From contig JAFTBD010000138.1 in assembly GCA_017455385.1 (NCBI GenBank), positions 1 through 21,706 on the forward strand: DNA of 21,706 bases. Reading direction: 5' to 3'. Positions 1-6,183 of this stretch are shown here, piece by piece. Each line of letters starts with the position of its first letter. Positions within the stretch are counted from its first letter, which is position 1. Position numbers and translations under genes: made by a program. This DNA comes from Clostridia bacterium (lineage in GTDB: Bacteria; Bacillota; Clostridia; Christensenellales; CAG-1252). The notes beneath the pieces are model-generated. The model searched no databases and was not told the DNA's origin. It saw nothing but the letters and a program-made list of their open reading frames with translations.

Positions 1-31
1 CTGCGTCTTTACGCGGACCTTCGGTTCGACA

Positions 32-76
32 GGGGCGGCGAATGAGCGTACTTGTCGTACGTGATTTCGCCGCCCC
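32..76. repeat. Inverted repeat with inner hairpin, downstream of the FAD dehydrogenase gene
   Basis: Perfect 11-bp arms GGGGCGGCGAA (32-42) and TTCGCCGCCCC (66-76) enclose a second 5-bp stem, CGTAC (47-51) with GTACG (57-61), and a TTGTC loop. It lies about 30 bp past the stop of the minus-strand gene at 105-1625. It could end that transcript, but no T-run follows on the minus strand, so it is not a classical intrinsic terminator. The two-tier fold with a GTACTTGTCGTAC core could also be a dispersed intergenic repeat. The rest of 1-104 shows no gene. Confidence 0.6.
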
Positions 77-104
77 GCAGTCAGTAAACAAAGCAGATGT
101 GCCC

Positions 105-1625
105 TTATCTGTTGTCGCCTATAATGGCGAGTGCAACGCGCACCCCATCCACCGCGGCGCTCATAATGCCGCCCGCATACCCGCACCCCTCCCCGCAGGG
201 ATACACCATCGGATGCGACAGGCTCCGATAATTCTCTCCGCGCAGGACGCGCACGGGCGAAGACGAGCGAGTCTCCGCACCCGTCAAAAGGTCATTTTCT
301 CGGATAAATCCGTGGATTTTCTTGTCAAAGGCGGTAATGCCGAGTTTCAATGCCGCACCGATACGTTCGGGCAATACCGCGCCGAGGTCGGTCGCCGTGA
401 CCCCCGGCTTATAGGTCGGTTCCACGCCGCCGTCAATGCTGCCCACGCGTCCGCGAAGGAAGTCTCCGACGCGTTGACACGGGGCGCGAAACTCACCGCC
501 GCCCGCTCGGAACGCCGCCCGTTCGATCTCCCGTTGATACTCCACGCCCGCCAAGACTCCTTCGCCGAAGTCCGTTTGATCCACGCCGACGAGGAGCGCC
601 GCATTGGCGTTCTTGCCGTCACGGGCGTGATAGCTCATCCCGTTGGTGAGCACGCCGCCCTGCTCGCTCGACGCGCAAACGACGTAGCCGCCGGGGCACA
701 TACAGAAGCTGTAGACGCCGCCCGCTTTGGTGTGCTCCACCACCTTGTAATCCGCGGCGGGAAGGAGCGGATCGCGGCGCACGCCGTACATCGCGAAATC
801 GATCTCTTCCTGCGGCTGTTCGAGACGCACCCCCACCGCAAAAGGCTTGCTCTCCATCGAGAAGCCGCGGTCGAGGAGCATCCGATAGGTGTCGCGAGCG
901 CTGTGCCCGATGGCAAGCACGAGGGCGTCGGTCAGATATTCTTTATCCGCCGTGACGCGGAGGACGCCGTTTCGCGGCTCGATGTCGGTGACCTGCGCGG
1001 AAAAGACCACTTCCCCGCCGAGCGCCACGACCTTCTCGCGGAGCGTCCTGACCATCTTGCGCAGACGGTCGGTGCCGACGTGGGGCTTATTCTGATAGAG
1101 GATCTCCTCGGGTGCACCGCATTCCACGAATGTGGAAAGGACGAAAGAAACGAGTTCTTTATCCTTGATGCCGCTATTCAGTTTCCCGTCCGAGAAAGCT
1201 CCCGCGCCGCCTTCGCCGTACTCGGCATTGGCATTCTCGTCGAGGACGCCTCTCTCCCACAGAGCGGACACCTTCTCCGCGCGACGTTCGATGGGGAGTC
1301 CTCGTTCGAGGACGATGGGCTTCATCCCCGCCCGTGCGAGAACGTAAGCGGAGAGCATCCCCGCGGGTCCGAATCCGACCACGACGGGACGATAAGCGCG
1401 CTCACCGACGCAAGGGACTTCAAGGGACTTTTTCTCCACGATTTTTTCGTCGATCTCCACGGAATACACCTTGCGGATCTCGCCCCGTTTCCTCGCGTCC
1501 ACGGACTCTTTGAGTATACGAAAAGTGCGCACCTTCGAGAGCTCGAGGTGCGCTTTCTTCGCGGCGATCCTTTTAAGTTCTTCCGTTGTCGCGCCGAGCG
1601 GAAGGCTGATCCCGTGGAGTTCCAT
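105..1625 (-). CDS. NAD(P)/FAD-dependent oxidoreductase, COG2509 type
   Basis: A 506-residue predicted cytoplasmic flavoprotein of the uncharacterised FAD-dependent dehydrogenase family (COG2509). Residues 1-75 form the N-terminal extension typical of this family. The dinucleotide-binding GFGPAG lies at 84-89, and the acidic end of that Rossmann strand is VLERG near 105-109. The family motif GGAGAFSDGKL follows at about 140-150. A second FAD-contact segment, GEGCGYAGGIMSAAVDG, is near the C-terminus. The ATG at 1625 begins 5 bp after the tmk stop, so the two genes are probably one transcript. The Shine-Dalgarno is weak (GGTCTG), which suggests translation depends partly on tmk. The family assignment is firm. 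The substrate is unknown, and the tmk linkage does not reveal it. Confidence 0.88.
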   Translation of the reverse strand: MELHGISLPLGATTEELKRIAAKKAHLELSKVRTFRILKESVDARKRGEIRKVYSVEIDEKIVEKKSLEVPCVGERAYRPVVVGFGPAGMLSAYVLARAGMKPIVLERGLPIERRAEKVSALWERGVLDENANAEYGEGGAGAFSDGKLNSGIKDKELVSFVLSTFVECGAPEEILYQNKPHVGTDRLRKMVRTLREKVVALGGEVVFSAQVTDIEPRNGVLRVTADKEYLTDALVLAIGHSARDTYRMLLDRGFSMESKPFAVGVRLEQPQEEIDFAMYGVRRDPLLPAADYKVVEHTKAGGVYSFCMCPGGYVVCASSEQGGVLTNGMSYHARDGKNANAALLVGVDQTDFGEGVLAGVEYQREIERAAFRAGGGEFRAPCQRVGDFLRGRVGSIDGGVEPTYKPGVTATDLGAVLPERIGAALKLGITAFDKKIHGFIRENDLLTGAETRSSSPVRVLRGENYRSLSHPMVYPCGEGCGYAGGIMSAAVDGVRVALAIIGDNR

Positions 1626-1630
1626 TTGTT

Positions 1631-2254
1631 TTACAGACCGAAATGTTCCGAGAGGATGGCGTACACTTTGTCCGCCGTCTCTTCGATGCCCGAGCAGTTA
1701 TCCACCACTTCCACCTTCTCGTCGGGGAAGAGCGCGAAGGATCTGAAATAATTCTCGCGAACGGTGCGAAGGACTTCCGTGTCCTCGTAGCGCTCCGTTG
1801 TCCCGCGCGAACGGGTACGCTCGTTGAAAAGCTCGGGCGAAATGTCCAAATAGAACGTGAGATCGGGCTTCAATAGATCTCTCGCGAGAGAATTGATAGA
1901 GATCACCCAATCCATCGGCGAATACATCGAATTATAGGCATACGAGGAGAAATAGTAGCGATCCGAGATCACCCACTCTCCCTTCGCCAGATGAACGAGG
2001 ATGCCGTCTTTCGGGTCCTTGATGTGGTCGATACGGTCGGTCATGAATAGGCCGCTGATCGCCTCTTCTGGGAGATCCGCCTCACCGCGCAAACAGCGAC
2101 GCAAGAGCGTCCCCGCCTCGCCGCTTGTCGGTTCCACCGTTAAAAAGACTTTCTTGCCCGCCTTCTCGAGGCGCTCTTTCAGGATGCGCGCTTGCGTCGT
2201 CTTGCCGCTACCGTCAATGCCTTCGAATACTATGAATTTCCCTCTTTCCGCCAT
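1631..2254 (-). CDS. tmk: Thymidylate kinase (dTMP kinase)
   Basis: Phosphorylates dTMP to dTDP with ATP in cytoplasmic dTTP synthesis. The P-loop GIDGSGKT is at residues 12-19, EPTSGEAGTLLR at 41-52 corresponds to the usual EPGGT region, DRY is at 98-100, and a lid-like arginine-rich segment (ERTRSRGTTER) lies near 145-155. The length of 207 residues is normal for the family. The ATG at 2254 is chosen because GGAAGG sits about 8 bp upstream. An upstream ATG at 2311 would overlap the predicted -10 box and add 19 residues not found in the family. It is the first gene of a two-gene minus-strand unit and diverges from metF. Confidence 0.95.
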   Translation of the reverse strand: MAERGKFIVFEGIDGSGKTTQARILKERLEKAGKKVFLTVEPTSGEAGTLLRRCLRGEADLPEEAISGLFMTDRIDHIKDPKDGILVHLAKGEWVISDRYYFSSYAYNSMYSPMDWVISINSLARDLLKPDLTFYLDISPELFNERTRSRGTTERYEDTEVLRTVRENYFRSFALFPDEKVEVVDNCSGIEETADKVYAILSEHFGL

Positions 2255-2279
2255 AAACGTGACCTTCCTTCCGAGTCGT

Positions 2280-2293
2280 GACGGGAGCCCGTC
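2280..2293. repeat. Short dyad in the tmk leader
   Basis: GACGGG and CCCGTC arms flank an AG centre. It lies between the predicted tmk transcription start and the ribosome binding site. It could be a small leader hairpin or an operator half-pair. It is short, so its function is uncertain. Confidence 0.3.
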
Positions 2294-2309
2294 CCGTCTA
2301 TTTTTCTCC

Positions 2310-2337
2310 ATTATAACATATTTCGGGGGATTTGCAA
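2310..2337 (-). promoter_or_regulatory. Sigma-A-type promoter of tmk
   Basis: On the minus strand a -35 TTGCAA (2332-2337) is followed by a 16-bp spacer and a perfect -10 TATAAT (2310-2315). The leader before the tmk ATG would be about 50 nt. The position fits the divergent arrangement with metF. Confidence 0.7.
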
Positions 2338-2369
2338 CAGGATACTTTGGGCGTACGAGCGCGAAAACA

Positions 2370-2399
2370 TTGACTTTACGGCTGTATTATAGTTATAAT
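2370..2399 (+). promoter_or_regulatory. Sigma-A-type promoter of the metF-metH operon
   Basis: A -35 TTGACT (2370-2375), an 18-bp spacer and a perfect -10 TATAAT (2394-2399). The predicted start is near 2406, leaving a leader of only about 25 nt before metF. That is too short for a SAM or cobalamin riboswitch. Confidence 0.75.
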
Positions 2400-2429
2400 T
2401 TAGGTAATATCGACGATGGGGAGGATCCT

Positions 2430-3293
2430 ATGCGTATAACCGACGTAGTGAAAAAAGGAGCCGGAACGCTCTCTTTTGAGATATTCCCGCCGAAAGGCGA
2501 CTTCGACGCGGCTGCCGTGCGCGCCCTTCTCGGCGAGCTGGCGCCTCTCGATCCTTCTTTCATCAGCGTGACCTACAGCGCGGGCGGCTCCAAGAACAGC
2601 GCCCTCACGGCGGAGATCTCCCAGATGGCGGAGAAAGAATTCGGCTTGACCTCCGTCTCCCATATCACCGTCATCAATAACACGAAGGATGAGGTGGAAG
2701 ATACCGTCCGTTCCTTCGCGGAGAAAGGCATCGAGAACGTCCTCGCCCTGCGCGGCGACAAGATCGAAGGGACGGAAGCGCACAGTTTCGCCCACGCGAC
2801 GGACATCATCCCCGCTCTCATTTCGCGCGGTTTCACCGTCGGTGCGAGCTGCTATCCCGAAGGGCACGCGGACTGCACCTCTCTCGAGGACGACCTGAAG
2901 TATATGAAGATGAAGCAGGACCTCGGCGCGTCCTTTTTCGTGTCCCAGCTCTGTTTCGACAATCGTTATTTTTTCGACTTCTTCTCCCGTGCCGCCGCGG
3001 CGGGCATCGACCGCCCGATCTCCGCAGGCATCATGCCCTTGATGAGCAAAGCGCAGGTGAACCGCATGATATATATGTGCGCGGTGTCTCTGCCGGGCGC
3101 CATCATCCGCATTTTGAACCGCTACGAGGATGACAAAGAAGGTCTCCTGCAAGCGGGACTGGACTACGCGGCGACGCAGATCGCGGAGCTTTATGACAGC
3201 GGCGCGGACGACATCCACTTCTACACGATGAATCGTCCCGAAGCGGCGAAAGGGCTCGCGGAGCGCCTCACCGCCAAAGGATATTTGAAATAA
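2430..3293 (+). CDS. metF: Methylenetetrahydrofolate reductase
   Basis: Reduces 5,10-methylene-THF to 5-methyl-THF, the methyl donor for MetH. The 287-residue flavin TIM barrel matches the bacterial MetF length. FEIFPPKGD (16-24) carries the catalytic glutamate region, followed by TYSAGG (49-53), RGD (108-110), and the later segment with GASCYPEGH and FFVSQLCFDN typical of the family. The ATG at 2430 is preceded by GGGGAGG at good spacing. The open frame extends further upstream, but that part covers the promoter and the tmk gene. Its TAA overlaps the next start by one base (TAATG), so translation is probably coupled. First gene of the methionine operon. Confidence 0.95.
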   Translation: MRITDVVKKGAGTLSFEIFPPKGDFDAAAVRALLGELAPLDPSFISVTYSAGGSKNSALTAEISQMAEKEFGLTSVSHITVINNTKDEVEDTVRSFAEKGIENVLALRGDKIEGTEAHSFAHATDIIPALISRGFTVGASCYPEGHADCTSLEDDLKYMKMKQDLGASFFVSQLCFDNRYFFDFFSRAAAAGIDRPISAGIMPLMSKAQVNRMIYMCAVSLPGAIIRILNRYEDDKEGLLQAGLDYAATQIAELYDSGADDIHFYTMNRPEAAKGLAERLTAKGYLK

Positions 3294-3883
3294 TGGACCT
3301 TGCCCTCGTCATCAAAGACGCGCTCCGTTATCTGGGCGCAAAAGAGCGCGACCCCGAGGCGGAAAATTTGCTTCGACGCGTCTATGACGGGAACGCGGAC
3401 GTTTTCGCCCCGCGCGCGGTCTACGGTCTCTACGAGATCACCTCTTATTCCCCCGAGATCAAATTGAAAGACTACGCTTTCCCCCTCGTGGGCGAGAGCA
3501 TCCGCCGACACTTGGCGGGCGCCTCTTACGCCCTATTTGCCGCTTTCACCCTCGGCATCGCGGTGGATAAAAGGGTGCGGGAACTCTCCCTTGCGCGCCC
3601 CTCGGAATCGGTGGCATTAAACGCCATCGCATCCTCTTACGCGGAGCGTATCGCGGACGAGATGCTCCTCGAGGAGAGGCGCAAGATCGAGGCGGACGGA
3701 TACAAGACGAATTTCCGATTCTGCCCGGGGTACGGCGACCTGCCCCTTCATACGAACGAGGAGATCGCGCTCGCTTTGAACGCACAGAAGAAAATAGGGC
3801 TCACCGTCACGGAAGGCGGTCTGCTCCTGCCGAGAAAGAGCATCGTCGGCATCGTCGGCGTGATGAAAGAGGTGGAGAAATGA
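3293..3883 (+). CDS. Stand-alone MetH reactivation-domain protein
   Basis: A 196-residue protein resembling the C-terminal SAM-binding activation domain of cobalamin-dependent methionine synthase. The motif RFCPGYGD at 142-149 corresponds to the RxxPGY signature that binds SAM in MetH, and LLPRKSIVGIVG near 178-189 corresponds to the closing segment of that domain. No membrane segment or signal peptide is seen. It should help re-methylate oxidised cob(II)alamin on MetH using SAM and an electron donor. It starts inside the metF stop codon and ends by overlapping the metH start (ATGA). Thermotoga maritima is known to have a similar split arrangement. The role is inferred from the motif and position, not from a full domain match. 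Confidence 0.85.
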   Translation: MDLALVIKDALRYLGAKERDPEAENLLRRVYDGNADVFAPRAVYGLYEITSYSPEIKLKDYAFPLVGESIRRHLAGASYALFAAFTLGIAVDKRVRELSLARPSESVALNAIASSYAERIADEMLLEERRKIEADGYKTNFRFCPGYGDLPLHTNEEIALALNAQKKIGLTVTEGGLLLPRKSIVGIVGVMKEVEK

Positions 3884-6165
3884 GAAACGGATTCATTCTT
3901 TTCGACGGCGCGATGGGCACGATGCTACAGGCGCGCGGACTCAAGGCGGGGGCTTTCCCCGAGACCTATAACCTCACCCATCCCGACGTGGTCAGAGACG
4001 TTCATCGCGCGTACGTCGAGGCGGGCTCGGAGATCATCACCGCCAATACCTTCGGCGCCAATCCTTTCAAAATGAAAAACGTCGACGTGGAAGCCGTCAT
4101 CAAGGCGGGCGTGCGCCTCGCGAAAGAAGCGGGCGCGAAAAAAGTCGCCCTCGACGTCAGCGCCCACGGCGTCCTCTTGGAGCCGAACGGCACACTCTCT
4201 TTCGACGAAGCCTACGCGAATTACGCGAAGATCTTGAAATGGGGAGAAGAAGCGGGCGCCGACCTCGTCCTCATCGAGACGATGAGCGACCTTTTGGAAG
4301 CCAAATGCGCCCTGCTCGCCGCGAAGGAGAATACGTCCCTCCCCGTCTACGTCACGATGACCTATATGGAGGACGGCAGGACATTCCTCGGCACCGATCC
4401 TGTGACCGCCACCGTCACCCTGTCCGCTTTGCACGCGGACGCCGTAGGCGTAAACTGCTCGCTCGGAGCCGCAGATATGCTGCCCCTCGTGGAGAGTATC
4501 TGCAAGTACGCCACCTGCCCCGTCATCGTCCAGCCCAATGCAGGTCTGCCGAAGGTGAAAGACGGGAAGACCTACTACGAAGACACCCCCGACCTCTTCG
4601 CCGCGGCGATGAAAAACATCGCGGCAGCGGGCGTCACCATCCTCGGCGGGTGTTGCGGCACGACGCCCGAACACATCGAGAAACTGCGGGAAATGCTGGA
4701 CGGGATGACCCCCACGGCGCGTCCCCTGCCCGTCTATACGGCGGCGACCTCCGCCACCAAGACGGTATTTCTCGGCGACGAGGTGAAGGTCATCGGCGAA
4801 AGGCTGAACCCGACGGGTAAAAAGAAACTGAAAGCCGCCCTCATCGAAGGCGACATCGACTATATCCTTAAAGAAGCCATCGACCAAGAGCGCGCCGGCG
4901 CGGACATCCTCGACGTCAACGTCGGACTGCCCGAGATCGATGAAGCGAAGACCCTCGAGCGGGTGGTGAAAGAGGTGCAGAGCACCGTTTCCCTCCCCCT
5001 GCAACTGGATTCCTCCTCGAAAGAGGCTCTGGAGCGCGCCTGCCGCATCTACGCGGGCAAGCCCATCATCAATTCCGTGAACCTGAAAAAGGAGAGCCTT
5101 GACGCCATCCTGCCCATCGCGCTGAAATACGGCGCCACCCTCGTCGGACTGTGCCTCGGCGACACGATGCCGAAGACGCACGAGGAGCGTTACGCCTTCG
5201 CGGAGAAATTGGTGCGGGAGCTCACCGCGCGCGGGATCAAGAAAAGCGACATCATCATCGACTGTCTGGTGCTCACCATCGCCACCGACGCGACGCAGGC
5301 GGACGAGACCGCCCTCGCCGTCAAGATGGTCACCGAGAAGTTGGACGTGCGCACCGTGCTCGGCGTCAGCAACGTCAGCTTCGGTATGCCGGACAGACTG
5401 AAAATAAATGCCGCATTCCTCGGCAAGTGCATACAGGCGGGACTCTCCGCCCCCATCTTAAACCCCCTCGTGGAAGAATACGCGGAGGTCTTGAAAGGAA
5501 AGCTGATCTCTCTCGATACATCCGCCTATTTCACCTTTGATACGGGCGGCGCGGAAGGCATACGCGGCATGATCTTCTGCGGCGTGGTCGGCGGCATCGA
5601 GGACGCCGTGCGAGAAGCCTTGAAGACGCGTTCCCCTCTCGATATCATCAATGAAGAATTCATCCCCGCCCTCGACGAGATCGGCGTGAAATTCGAGAAA
5701 GGCGAGGTATTCCTGCCCCGTCTCATCGCCGCCGCGGAAGTGGTGAAGAAGGGAATGGACGTCCTGAAAGGCCCCGAAGCGGAGAGCGGAGAACCCGACG
5801 TCATCCTCGCCACCGTCAAGGGCGACATCCACGACATCGGCAAAAATATCGTCAAAATGCTCCTGCAAAGCTACGGATTCAAGGTGCTCGACCTCGGCAA
5901 GGACGTGGACGAGAAAGAGGTCGTCGCCGCGTGGGAGAGGACGCACGCCCCGCTCATCGGGCTTTCCGCCCTGATGACCACCACCGTTCCCTCGATGAAA
6001 CGCACGATAGACGCCCTGCACGCCGCGGGATCGAGCGCTAAGATCGCGGTCGGCGGCGCCGTGCTCACCCCCGAATACGCACGGGAAGTCGGCGCGGATT
6101 ATTACGGGAAAGACGCGCGCGAGACCGTCAAGATCGCGGAAGAAGTCATTCGGAAAGCCAAATAA
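3880..6165 (+). CDS. metH: Cobalamin-dependent methionine synthase lacking the activation domain
   Basis: Transfers the methyl group of 5-methyl-THF to homocysteine via cobalamin. Domains in order: homocysteine barrel 1-285, with zinc ligands Cys193 (VNCSLGA) and Cys258/Cys259 (GGCCGTTPEH); pterin-binding barrel from about 300 (GERLNPTG at 306-313, later LDVNVG and QLDSSS); helical cap about 560-640; and B12-binding Rossmann domain with DIHDIG, His651 being the base that should coordinate cobalt. At 761 residues it is about 450 shorter than E. coli MetH and ends right after the B12 domain, so the reactivation domain is missing. That domain is encoded by the gene just upstream. The start overlaps that gene's stop by 4 bp. 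Confidence 0.95.
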   Translation: MRNGFILFDGAMGTMLQARGLKAGAFPETYNLTHPDVVRDVHRAYVEAGSEIITANTFGANPFKMKNVDVEAVIKAGVRLAKEAGAKKVALDVSAHGVLLEPNGTLSFDEAYANYAKILKWGEEAGADLVLIETMSDLLEAKCALLAAKENTSLPVYVTMTYMEDGRTFLGTDPVTATVTLSALHADAVGVNCSLGAADMLPLVESICKYATCPVIVQPNAGLPKVKDGKTYYEDTPDLFAAAMKNIAAAGVTILGGCCGTTPEHIEKLREMLDGMTPTARPLPVYTAATSATKTVFLGDEVKVIGERLNPTGKKKLKAALIEGDIDYILKEAIDQERAGADILDVNVGLPEIDEAKTLERVVKEVQSTVSLPLQLDSSSKEALERACRIYAGKPIINSVNLKKESLDAILPIALKYGATLVGLCLGDTMPKTHEERYAFAEKLVRELTARGIKKSDIIIDCLVLTIATDATQADETALAVKMVTEKLDVRTVLGVSNVSFGMPDRLKINAAFLGKCIQAGLSAPILNPLVEEYAEVLKGKLISLDTSAYFTFDTGGAEGIRGMIFCGVVGGIEDAVREALKTRSPLDIINEEFIPALDEIGVKFEKGEVFLPRLIAAAEVVKKGMDVLKGPEAESGEPDVILATVKGDIHDIGKNIVKMLLQSYGFKVLDLGKDVDEKEVVAAWERTHAPLIGLSALMTTTVPSMKRTIDALHAAGSSAKIAVGGAVLTPEYAREVGADYYGKDARETVKIAEEVIRKAK

Positions 6166-6183
6166 CCCCATTCGGAGATACCC

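Noticed and set aside
42..1751. Long plus-strand open frame over the FAD dehydrogenase
   Set aside because: It is antisense to a gene with clear family motifs and has no recognisable domain; GC-rich codon bias opens opposite frames.
2254..2311. Longer tmk start at 2311
   Set aside because: Would start inside the -10 box, lacks a ribosome binding site, and adds residues foreign to the family.
3925..5181. Minus-strand open frame over metH
   Set aside because: Antisense shadow of metH, low-complexity Gly/Asp/Val/Arg composition, no motif.
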